DNA of 64,000 nt from Flavobacterium sp. MFBS3-15 (lineage in GTDB: Bacteria > Bacteroidota > Bacteroidia > Flavobacteriales > Flavobacteriaceae): contig NZ_JAPCHV010000004.1 in NCBI RefSeq assembly GCF_026107645.2, positions 62,001 to 126,000 of the forward strand, written 5' to 3'. This document shows, in pieces, positions 16,918 through 25,527 of the stretch. Within the stretch, counting starts at the first letter, position 1. Each line of letters begins with the position of its first letter. The notes beneath the pieces were generated by a model that was not told the DNA's origin, made no database searches, and saw nothing but the letters and a program-made list of their open reading frames with translations. Position numbers and translations under genes: made by a program.

Positions 16918-17664
16918 ATGTCAGAACTTTCTATTACGACAACACAAAATGTCGACATAAATTTCAGGACGGCCACCACGGGTGAGCGTATGCTGGCCTA
17001 CCTGATCGATTTTGTGATATGGGTTGCCTATTACTTTGTGGTTGACATCATATTCAGCATGACCGGATTTGATGATTACATCAGTACCCTCGATTACTGG
17101 TCGGGCAATGCCATTTATGTCTTTTTCGGGTTGCCGGTATTCCTGTACACACTTATTTTCGAAACGTTTATGGACGGGCAGACACCCGGGAAGCGCCTGA
17201 TAAAGATCAAAGTGATAAAGATTGACGGCTACCAGGCAGGTTTTGGCGACTACCTGATGCGCTGGATCTTCAGGATTGTTGAGGTAACGCCGCCATTCGG
17301 CTTTCTGTTCATAGGGCTGATTACCATGGCTGTCAACAAAAAAACACAGCGCCTGGGCGACATGGCCGCGGGAACTGCTGTCATTTCGCTTAAAAACGAC
17401 ATCACCATCAACCATACCATCCTCAAGGAAATCAACGATGCCTATGTGCCGTTATATCCGTTGGTGATAAGGCTCTCCGATAACGACGTCCGAATCATTA
17501 AGGAAACATACGAAACCAGCCTGAAATCTACTGATTTTGCCATGATTGCCAAATTACAAAAGAAAATTGAGGATGTAACGGGCATCAAATCCGTTTCTGC
17601 CAATGCCACCGCTTTTGTAGATACCGTACTGAATGATTATAATTTCTATACGCAGCGGATGTAG
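16918..17664 (+). CDS. RDD-family membrane protein
   Basis: A 248-residue protein. The RDD domain spans about residues 15-155, with the signature Arg in FRTATTGERMLAYLIDFVIW and the Asp in the first helix, plus PGKRLIKIKVI between helices 2 and 3 and MAVNKKTQRLGDMAAGTAV. The C-terminal 90 residues are soluble and helical. It is divergent from spoIIM across only 21 bp, so the promoters of each probably lie inside the other gene. It belongs to the same conserved group as SpoIIM, MoxR and DUF58. Transport function has been suggested for the family but is unproven. Confidence 0.9.
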   Translation: MSELSITTTQNVDINFRTATTGERMLAYLIDFVIWVAYYFVVDIIFSMTGFDDYISTLDYWSGNAIYVFFGLPVFLYTLIFETFMDGQTPGKRLIKIKVIKIDGYQAGFGDYLMRWIFRIVEVTPPFGFLFIGLITMAVNKKTQRLGDMAAGTAVISLKNDITINHTILKEINDAYVPLYPLVIRLSDNDVRIIKETYETSLKSTDFAMIAKLQKKIEDVTGIKSVSANATAFVDTVLNDYNFYTQRM

Positions 17665-17672
17665 CCGAATGC

Positions 17673-18320
17673 TTAATTGTCAGCGTAAGCCCAGTCAATA
17701 AACGGATAGTCGTTGATGTCTAAGCCGGGGGCATTCTCATTTCCCGTGAATAGCCGAAGGAAAACCAACTGATTTTTTGTTTTCCTCTTTAGGATGTTTC
17801 CGTCTTTTCGTTTAATAAGTACGTGGCTAATGGTCATTCCGTCATAAGTGAACGGCGCGTAAGGCTTGACCAGCAGCCAGTTTTTTTCCTGGCTAAAATC
17901 TATCCTTGTATTTACAACCCCCTCTAAAGGTAAAATGCCTTCCATGCTCCCTTCACGAAATTCGTGTATCCGTACGATTTGCCCAACGGCTTTGGCTGCC
18001 TCGAGGGATTTTATAAAGACCAGCATTCCGATGGCTAAAACATTAACGTAAATTCCGGTTTCGTTAAATGTCATGCCCAATGTAAAGTTGAATACCTGTG
18101 ACAGGTCAAGATAAGGAGGGATGATAACGATTTGCGCAATGATCCACGCATATAGTATTTTAGAAGCAAAAGGATTACCTGCAAAATACATGATCCCACC
18201 AACTATTCCGGCCAACGACACTATACTTGAAAGCTCTAAAGGATTGAATAGGTTAGCGATACTTAGGATCAACGCAATTACCGGTAGTATGCTTTCGGGT
18301 GCAAGGAATTGTTTTTTCAT
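17673..18320 (-). CDS. Membrane protein of unknown function
   Basis: A 215-residue protein I do not recognise. The first 115 residues hold four likely membrane helices (ILPVIALILSIANLF; ELSSIVSLAGIVGGIMYF; LYAWIIAQIVIIPPYL; TGIYVNVLAIGMLVFI). The C-terminal 100 residues are soluble, beginning VRIHEFREGSMEGILPLEG, with no motif. It lies convergent to the RDD gene, 8 bp apart, and downstream of a T9SS protein gene. No function can be assigned. Confidence 0.65.
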   Translation of the reverse strand: MKKQFLAPESILPVIALILSIANLFNPLELSSIVSLAGIVGGIMYFAGNPFASKILYAWIIAQIVIIPPYLDLSQVFNFTLGMTFNETGIYVNVLAIGMLVFIKSLEAAKAVGQIVRIHEFREGSMEGILPLEGVVNTRIDFSQEKNWLLVKPYAPFTYDGMTISHVLIKRKDGNILKRKTKNQLVFLRLFTGNENAPGLDINDYPFIDWAYADN

Positions 18321-18360
18321 TTAAAGGACAAGAATTTATTTTTACGTTTGAGTGAAGCTC

Positions 18361-18394
18361 AATCTGAAATCTACAATCTGAAATCTACAATTTT
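18361..18394 (-). repeat. Heptad array abutting a stop codon
   Basis: The plus strand reads AATCTGA, AATCTAC, AATCTGA, AATCTAC, AATTTTC in exact 7-bp register from 18361 to 18395. It touches the stop codon (18397-18395) of the T9SS protein gene. The sense strand unit is nnnGATT. Confidence 0.75.
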
Positions 18395-21300
18395 CTACCG
18401 AATCAGCGAAAAATGCCCCTTTACCGTCCTGCCGTCATCAAGGGCTACGACATACCAGTAGTCTGTTGAGGGCAGCGGATAGCCGTTGTATATGCCGTCC
18501 CAGCCTTTACCTTTGGGATTGACGTCGGCGAGAAGCTTGCCGTAACGGTCAAAAATATGGATTTTGCTGTTCTCATAAAACAGCGCATTCACACCGATGA
18601 TGTTCCAGGTATCGTTGATGCCGTCGCCATTCGGGGTAAAAAATTTAGGCACCGCCAGTACTGATACGCCATAGGGCTTCACGCCGCAACCGTTGGTATC
18701 GTATATATAAACCGTATGGATGCCTGCATCCACATCGTCAAAAAAGTTCGATTCCTGCCATGGCCCGTTAGGTGAGTCCAGGCTATACAGGTAAGTGGTC
18801 TGCACGTTGTTGCCGGGGTGCACGAAAATGGTAATCGTGTTGTTGTCGCTCAGTTCTTCTACAATCACATCGTCTACTACCGCAAGGTCCGAAGGGGCAA
18901 CCGTTATCGTACGCACCTTGGAACAAGCCGAAATGTTGGTGATATTGGTTACTTCCACAGTGTATGTTCCCGGCTGGTTCACAAAGATGGTGTGCGTCGT
19001 TTCGCCTGTCGACCATGCAAAAGCATAGTTTTGGAGGTTTAACAGCACGCCTGCGCTTATGGGTACAAAATCATGGGTGTTGAGGCATACTATCGCAGTA
19101 TCGTCAATATCAATGTCAGGCAGCGGGCGCACGATAAGGTCAATGGGCTGAAGGGCAGCACACTCGTTGTTCACTTCTACACGCGCATACACGGTTTGAG
19201 CATTGGCAATGGTATTGGTATACAGCGACGGTATGGCATTTTGTTCCAACAATGCATCAACCACTGCCGGATAGTAAATAACGCTGTTGGTACCGTCTTC
19301 AAGGCCAAGGGCAGTAAGGTCAAATTCGGCAAATCCGTCTTCGGTGCCGTCATCATCGCAGCGTTCCATTGGAACAGGCGGAAGAATATCAGTGGTGACC
19401 CTCAGCGTTACCGGTAAAATGCGATAGCATCCGGTAGCTGTAACAATCACCCGCGCAGCAATGGTTTGCGGGTTTGAGGTGTTGTTATAGGCACCCACAA
19501 TCTCGTTTGTGCCATCTCCGGCATCGGTAACAGTAGGGTAGTAACGCACCATGAGGCCTGCGTCGCCGTTGGTTAATTGTGAATCTGCCTGGGTGAGGTT
19601 AAAAATATTAGCGCCATCGGGGTTCAGGCATTGCACCAGCTCTGTTCCCATGACCACATCAGGAAGCGGATTGACAATAAGTGTTACAGGCAATACCGTA
19701 ACACAATTTGTAAAAGTAGTATGCACCATGCGGGCATATACCACCTGCGCATCCCTTATTGTATTGTAGAACTGTGCCGGGAGGGTGCTGGCTGCGCCGT
19801 TATTGGCTGCGGTTTCATTCGCATAATAGGTGGTGGTAAAGTTGGCAGTGTCCTGAACCAGCGCCATAGTGACGGCTTGTAAATCGAAAGTCGCCCTGCC
19901 GTTGGTATCGTTCCCGTCGGCATCGTCATCACAAATGGCATATTCTGTAGCATTCATAACGGGGGCGCCCGTTACCGCTATGTCAAATGAAGTCGTAGCA
20001 TAGCATTTATTGTTGCCCCTTTGGTGAACACGCGCAAATATGGTTTGCGGGTTTGAAGTATTGGTATAGGTTGTGCCGTTCAGCGCATTGGTATTTTCAT
20101 CGGCATTTTGCTGTGACGTGAAATAGCGCACCTCAAATGCTGCCGGGTTTTGTGTGCCAAGGACAGAAGCATTGTTCGCCGAAAGGTTGAATATTTCAAA
20201 CCTGTCGTTTTCAGGGTCACATTCATTGAGCGGCGGCGCAGTGTTTGCGGCAGGTATCCCATATATGGTGACTTCCTGCGGTATCGTATATACATCGGCA
20301 AGGTTAGTAATAGTAGCCACCACCGAATAAACACCCGGCGCTGCATATATATGGGTAGGGGCAAGCTCTGTTGACGCCGGTGTGGCATCCCCGAAATCCC
20401 AGGAGATCGTTTGAAAGTCGCCCAACGCATTTAGTGTAAAATGTGTAGTGTCTCCAAGGCAGGTGTGTTCGGCCAAAATACTGGCAGAAAATAAAGAAGT
20501 TATGAACGGCGGCAGCCCAAAAATGGCAAACCCGTTGAAGCCGAGATTCACACCTCCGGGCTCAAAGTCACAGGATACCCCGTCTTCTTCAGGCAGGTGA
20601 ATGATGTCCAGGGCCGGCTGGCCGTTTACGGCTATGTATATCTTGCTGTTGGGCCCCAGTTGAAGTGCGCTTGCGGTACTGGAATTGTTAGTAATGAAAA
20701 TTTCGGAAGCAGGAATATTAGCTGCTTCGAGGTTGTATTGGTGCAGTCCTGCAGCGTGCGAAGGGCTTGCATCATAAGCCACATAAAGTTTTTTCGATTT
20801 TGCCGAGAATTCAAGCCCATAGGGCACGGTATTGTTACTTATCTGGATGGCATTGGAAACAACCCCTGTTCCGTTGTTGAAGTCGTATAGATAAACCGTC
20901 CCGTTTTGGGCGTTGCTGCCCGCTATGTTTCCGCGTTGATTATGGGCAATGGCTATCTTTTTCCCATTTGGAGAGGCCTTAATGTACCCGATTGCATTCC
21001 GCCTGTATCCTTCAGTGCCCACAACAGGGTTTATTTGGGTAATTACAGGGGTAGCATTTACGCCGTTTTCGTCCACAAAAAAGGAATAAAACCTGTCAAC
21101 GAATTGTGTTACCACCCAAAAGCCGGTACCGGTATTGTTCTTTACGGCAGTAATCTTTTCTGAGCATTTATATTTTATCTCTTCAGGATTGGCAGGGTTG
21201 TAGGTTACCAAATGCACGTTTCGTGTTACCACGTCGCCTATGCTGCCATTAGCACCCGTAACCGAAAGATCAACCACCGAATAGTTCAGGCCGTTATTGA

Positions 21301-21757
21301 ATCCGTCATCCGTCTCAGGTACGCCTAATCCGGTATCGGAATAGACGCCATTGAATTGCGCAGGGTACACTGCCGCATTTTCATGGTGCGGCTCGTCTAC
21401 CGTAAAAATATAGTAAATGTTGGGGTCGCCTTTTTTAGGAACAATGATGCCCGACTGTGTGCTAGAAGGGTCGCCCATCAGGCCCGTACCGGCATTGTAA
21501 TTGCCGTTGGGCATTTTCAGGTGGTTGCGGTCCCACACGTTACGGCCATCGGTATAAAAAAGCAGGTTGCCGTCAGCATCAGATATAACGCTGCAGCCTT
21601 CGTTGGTATCCATTTGCCCGTCAGACAATGCTACCACCGAGCCGTTATCAAGAAAGCGGATGCCGGCAAACCGGCCAAAATACCAGTTATTAGCTTCTTT
21701 TTGGGAAAAAGCATTCAGTGAGAAAAAGAACAAAAACAGGGGTATAATTTTATTCAT
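18395..21757 (-). CDS. T9SS type B cell-surface protein with PKD domain and Asp-rich repeats
   Basis: A secreted protein of 1120 residues starting at ATG 21757, which gives a clean signal peptide (MNKIIPLFLFFFSLNAFSQ). Residues 25-420 look like a beta-propeller of the WD40-like kind (NLLFYTDGRNVWDRN, SPNGKKIAIAHN). A PKD domain follows (FQTISWDFGDATPASTELAPTHIYAAPGVYSV). Then come about four 95-residue modules with CDDDxxxDGxxxFDLT and NPQTIxARV. The C terminus is the gliding-motility-associated (CHU_C) domain, FFTPNGDGINDTWNI to GHFSLIR, which directs export by the type IX system. It lies 33 bp after the next T9SS gene, so the two probably form an operon. Confidence 0.92.
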   Translation of the reverse strand: MNKIIPLFLFFFSLNAFSQKEANNWYFGRFAGIRFLDNGSVVALSDGQMDTNEGCSVISDADGNLLFYTDGRNVWDRNHLKMPNGNYNAGTGLMGDPSSTQSGIIVPKKGDPNIYYIFTVDEPHHENAAVYPAQFNGVYSDTGLGVPETDDGFNNGLNYSVVDLSVTGANGSIGDVVTRNVHLVTYNPANPEEIKYKCSEKITAVKNNTGTGFWVVTQFVDRFYSFFVDENGVNATPVITQINPVVGTEGYRRNAIGYIKASPNGKKIAIAHNQRGNIAGSNAQNGTVYLYDFNNGTGVVSNAIQISNNTVPYGLEFSAKSKKLYVAYDASPSHAAGLHQYNLEAANIPASEIFITNNSSTASALQLGPNSKIYIAVNGQPALDIIHLPEEDGVSCDFEPGGVNLGFNGFAIFGLPPFITSLFSASILAEHTCLGDTTHFTLNALGDFQTISWDFGDATPASTELAPTHIYAAPGVYSVVATITNLADVYTIPQEVTIYGIPAANTAPPLNECDPENDRFEIFNLSANNASVLGTQNPAAFEVRYFTSQQNADENTNALNGTTYTNTSNPQTIFARVHQRGNNKCYATTSFDIAVTGAPVMNATEYAICDDDADGNDTNGRATFDLQAVTMALVQDTANFTTTYYANETAANNGAASTLPAQFYNTIRDAQVVYARMVHTTFTNCVTVLPVTLIVNPLPDVVMGTELVQCLNPDGANIFNLTQADSQLTNGDAGLMVRYYPTVTDAGDGTNEIVGAYNNTSNPQTIAARVIVTATGCYRILPVTLRVTTDILPPVPMERCDDDGTEDGFAEFDLTALGLEDGTNSVIYYPAVVDALLEQNAIPSLYTNTIANAQTVYARVEVNNECAALQPIDLIVRPLPDIDIDDTAIVCLNTHDFVPISAGVLLNLQNYAFAWSTGETTHTIFVNQPGTYTVEVTNITNISACSKVRTITVAPSDLAVVDDVIVEELSDNNTITIFVHPGNNVQTTYLYSLDSPNGPWQESNFFDDVDAGIHTVYIYDTNGCGVKPYGVSVLAVPKFFTPNGDGINDTWNIIGVNALFYENSKIHIFDRYGKLLADVNPKGKGWDGIYNGYPLPSTDYWYVVALDDGRTVKGHFSLIR

Positions 21758-21790
21758 AACAGGGCATTGAACCTCCAAAAGTATTTAATT

Positions 21791-24700
21791 TTATCGAACC
21801 ATGGCAAAGTGGCCTTTTATTTTTCGGCCGTTGGCAAAAACAATCTCAAACCAGTAATCGGTAGAAGGGAGCCTCTCGCCATTATAGGTTCCGTCCCAGC
21901 CGGGTTCCTTTCCCCTGTAGCTTTTAATGAGCTTTCCATAACGGTCAAAGATGTTCACTATGGCATCGGGAAAAAAGTAAATGAATACCACGTTCCATAC
22001 TTCGTTGATCCCATCACCATTTGGGGTAAAGAATTTAGGGTAGTTAAGTATCGGTATTTGTTCCGTCACGCTGCTGCACCCGTCTTTTGATTGTATGTAA
22101 AGCGTGTACACCCCGGGCACGAGACCGTCGAAAAAGGTCGCGTCCGAAAACGTCCTGCCATCCAGTGAAAACTCATAGTTGGCCACGTCTGCACTTGCCA
22201 TCATTACAGCAATGCTGTTCGAATATGCGGTAAAGTCTGTAATTTCAGTTGTATAGGTAATTTCAGGTATGCTCAGCACACCGATTGTAAAGGATGTAAT
22301 GCCGTAGCCGTAGCATCCGGAAATGTTCTCCAGCCTTGCCCATACCGTTTCGGTAAGATAGGGCTGTTGGTTTTCATACAGGTTGGACAGCGGGTTTATT
22401 TCATCAATAGCATCCTGCTCGGAGGCATAATAGGTCACTACGCTATTATTGTTGCCATTTTTAATGTATTCATCATTTTGAGCGAGGTCAAACTGCCTTA
22501 TGCCATTCCTTTCGGTATCGCAAAGTTCCATGTTTTCAGGCTCGCCTGTCGGGAGGCTGTAATCGATGCTCAGGACTACGCTGTCGGTAACATAACACCC
22601 CGTTGCGCTGTAGGCCATCCTGATGTAAACGGTTTGCGGATTTGCGGTATTTATAAATGCCTCAGGATTGTCAATTGCGTTGCCGCCCAATGCCAGGTCG
22701 GCAGGGTCGGTATGGTAGGTTATTGAAATTCCGGTCTGTGTCCCTGTAAGCATCTCCTCAAAAACACTGAGGTCAAAATCGGTAATTGCGTCATGAGTGC
22801 CATCGTCATCACATTGCGCTATTTCAAGAGGTGTGCCTATCGGGAACTCATTGCTGCGCATCGGCTGGGGCAGCGGGTTTACACCAATTGCAAATGATGT
22901 TATGCCATACCGGAAGCAGGCATCCGTACTTTCCAGGCGTGCCCATAGGGTTTGTGGTACATTTGGTTGCAGGTTTTGGTAATTTGCAGGCAATGGGTTG
23001 ATTTCATCCTCTGCATCCTGCTGTGAGGCATAATAGGCAACCGATGTGTTGGCCTGCCCGTTGCGTATTGCATTGTCATTTTGCGTAAGGGCAAACACAG
23101 CAAAACCATCACCATCCTCGTCGCACAGCGAAAGCGGCATTGGGGTGCCGGTTGGCAAATCCGTATCCACCTTCAATGTAAGCGATTCGATGACAAAACA
23201 CCCTGTTGCAGTTGAAGTCATGCGCATGAACACTGTTTGAGGGTTGGAAACATTTACATACGATTCCGGGATGTCAATGTCGTTCACACCGTTCAATGCA
23301 TCATTATAGTCGGTATAGTAAGTAAGTGCCACGCCTGTTTGCGTACCTGTAAGCATCCCTTCATATTGGGTAAGGTCAAAGTCGGTAAAACCGTCATCAA
23401 TGCCATCGTCGTCGCAGCTATTAATTTCAAGCGGCGCTTCGGGCGGAAAATCAGGATTGCGCATCATTTGCGGCAGGGGATAAATTTCGATATCAAAGGA
23501 AGTTATGCCATAACGGTAGCATCCCTGTGTTGTTTCCAGCCGTGCCCAAATGGTTTGCGTGCTGTCCGCCGCCTGGTTCTGATACGGCACAGGGAGCATG
23601 TTTACTTTGTTTTGCGCATCTTCTGCCGAGCTGTAATAGGTTACAGTGGTGTCAGGAAAGTCATTGGCTATGGCTTCGGTGTTCAGCGAAAGGTCAAATT
23701 CCCCAACGCCATCGCCATCAAGGTCGCACAGCTCCAGTTTTTCGGGTTCGCCAACCGGCATGGAATAATCGATCCTGAGGGTTAGTGGCTCAAAAACATA
23801 ACACCCGGTAATCGGATTCGACATCCGTATGTACACTGTCTGCGGATTGGATGTATTTACGTAGCTTAATGGACCGGCTATGGAATTGCTCCCGATTTCT
23901 GCATTATCAGCGCTTGTATGATAGGTAAACTGCATGCCGGTTTGCGTGCCTGTCAGCATAGGTTCATAAACGGTAAGGTCAAATGCGGTAGCATTATCCC
24001 AGTTTTCATCACATTCGGTTATTTCCAAAGGCATACCTTCAGGAAACTCATCCGAATGCATCATTTCAGGATTGGGGAATACAGTAATGGTAAAGGGTAC
24101 AAATGCAAAACGGTAGCATCCGCTTGTAGTTTCAACCCTTGCCCATATCGTTTCGAGTGTATAGGGCACCTGGTTTTGGTACAGGTTGGGCAGGGGTGAG
24201 TTTTCATTCTGCGCATCGTTAAATGATGCATAATATACAACCTCGGTATTTTCAAAGCCATTGCTTATCGGAGCTGCTGTTTGTATAAGGTTAAATTCCC
24301 TTATGCCGGTGCCATCCAGGTCGCACAGGGATATGTTTGCAGGTACCCCTGTCGGAAAGCTTGTGTTTACCCAAATATCCATAGTTTGGGTGCTGTAGCA
24401 TCCTGTAACCGGATTAGTCATCCGCATGTATATGGTTTGCGGGTTAGCAGTGTTCAAATAGGCCCCGGGGTTTTCAAGAGGGTCATCGCCTGTAAGCATG
24501 CCATTGCTGTCGGTGTGGTAGGTGATTTCAACATCCGTTTGAGGGCCTATGAACATTTCCTCAAATACTGTAAGGTCGAAGGTTGTGAATCCGTCGGTGA
24601 CACCATCGTCATCACACTCCATGATTTCCAGAGCAATGTTATCAGGGTTGAGGAATTCCGGAATGCTATGAAAGGTAGCTGTTCCGGTCCATTCAATCGA

Positions 24701-25216
24701 AAAATTGGCTTCACCATGAGGCCTGTCGATAACAAGGTAATAAATGTCGTCATCATTTACATCCATCCATCGTATATAGGCATTGCCATCCGGACCCGGC
24801 CCTTCAGACACGTCGGTTTCTGTCCCGTTCATCCCCGTGTCGTTAAAGGTTAGCCCGGCCGCACCGGGATTAGTGGTCGAACAGCGGATTGCAGTTCCCA
24901 GCGCCCCACAGGTTGCATTGGGGCCGTATATCCAGAAATCAAAATCCACAACAAGATTATCGCTTTCAGGTGTCAGTATAAAACCAAGGGTGCCGCCGTC
25001 CTTTATAAGTATTTTGAGCCAAAGGCTGTTATGCTCCTGGCTGGAACAGGCATTGTTGAAGTCAATTTCCTGCACACCGATACCTGTGGCATTGAGCCCG
25101 GTATAATTGGCATTCCCGCATACTATTATCGCATCCGGGCAATCCGTTTGGGCGATGGCGTATGAAAAGGGAACGAGGAGAAACGCCACCAGCAATATCC
25201 TGAGGGTAACTTTCAC
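21791..25216 (-). CDS. T9SS type B cell-surface protein with four 200-residue repeats
   Basis: This protein is about 1141 residues when started at GTG 25216 (reading MKVTLRILLVAFLLVPFSYAI), which gives a good signal peptide. The frame extends to TTG 25282 but that N terminus is poor. An N-terminal domain of about 200 residues binds nothing I recognise. Four tandem repeats of about 200 residues follow, with CDDDGxxDGxxxFDL and LCDxDGxGxxxFDL Asp-rich loops (possible calcium sites), NPQTVYIRM and QTIWARLE. The type B C-terminal domain ends it (FFTPNGDGINEVWNVV to GHFAMVR). DNA repeat spacing is about 600 bp. Adhesin-like function is inferred. Confidence 0.9.
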   Translation of the reverse strand: MKVTLRILLVAFLLVPFSYAIAQTDCPDAIIVCGNANYTGLNATGIGVQEIDFNNACSSQEHNSLWLKILIKDGGTLGFILTPESDNLVVDFDFWIYGPNATCGALGTAIRCSTTNPGAAGLTFNDTGMNGTETDVSEGPGPDGNAYIRWMDVNDDDIYYLVIDRPHGEANFSIEWTGTATFHSIPEFLNPDNIALEIMECDDDGVTDGFTTFDLTVFEEMFIGPQTDVEITYHTDSNGMLTGDDPLENPGAYLNTANPQTIYMRMTNPVTGCYSTQTMDIWVNTSFPTGVPANISLCDLDGTGIREFNLIQTAAPISNGFENTEVVYYASFNDAQNENSPLPNLYQNQVPYTLETIWARVETTSGCYRFAFVPFTITVFPNPEMMHSDEFPEGMPLEITECDENWDNATAFDLTVYEPMLTGTQTGMQFTYHTSADNAEIGSNSIAGPLSYVNTSNPQTVYIRMSNPITGCYVFEPLTLRIDYSMPVGEPEKLELCDLDGDGVGEFDLSLNTEAIANDFPDTTVTYYSSAEDAQNKVNMLPVPYQNQAADSTQTIWARLETTQGCYRYGITSFDIEIYPLPQMMRNPDFPPEAPLEINSCDDDGIDDGFTDFDLTQYEGMLTGTQTGVALTYYTDYNDALNGVNDIDIPESYVNVSNPQTVFMRMTSTATGCFVIESLTLKVDTDLPTGTPMPLSLCDEDGDGFAVFALTQNDNAIRNGQANTSVAYYASQQDAEDEINPLPANYQNLQPNVPQTLWARLESTDACFRYGITSFAIGVNPLPQPMRSNEFPIGTPLEIAQCDDDGTHDAITDFDLSVFEEMLTGTQTGISITYHTDPADLALGGNAIDNPEAFINTANPQTVYIRMAYSATGCYVTDSVVLSIDYSLPTGEPENMELCDTERNGIRQFDLAQNDEYIKNGNNNSVVTYYASEQDAIDEINPLSNLYENQQPYLTETVWARLENISGCYGYGITSFTIGVLSIPEITYTTEITDFTAYSNSIAVMMASADVANYEFSLDGRTFSDATFFDGLVPGVYTLYIQSKDGCSSVTEQIPILNYPKFFTPNGDGINEVWNVVFIYFFPDAIVNIFDRYGKLIKSYRGKEPGWDGTYNGERLPSTDYWFEIVFANGRKIKGHFAMVR

Positions 25217-25527
25217 AGCATTCGGTGTTAATTTTTTTATAAATTTAGTAAAAACTATTGTAGAACAGCAAAATAGCCCCAAATTTTATCCATATCCTGA
25301 TCTCAGGAAGATAAAAAAACTTCATAGCAAAAAGTAAAGGCGCAATACTACTGTCCCAAATGGCATCATCGATACCGGGCAATTTTTTTTTGTAAATATA
25401 AACTGTAACTTGCGGCTTTACCAAATCTTTAAGTGCTTTTTACACACCGGATTACTATTTGGCGGTTCCTGTTTAGGAAGAGTGCATTCTGGTCGAGAAA
25501 AAAATGATAATTAAGCAAGAAGTGTTC
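25217..25527. other. 311-bp spacer between T9SS genes, no gene seen
   Basis: The spacer holds no convincing gene. A 6-bp perfect dyad (TCCTGA at 25295-25300 and TCAGGA at 25303-25308) could be a small operator. A near-consensus -7 on the minus strand (TAAAATTTG, one base too long) overlaps TTG 25282. AT content is high from 25370 to 25400. Confidence 0.4.

Noticed and set aside
22367..24853. Several plus-strand open frames of 90-190 codons
   Set aside because: All mirror the tandem repeats of the T9SS protein on the other strand.
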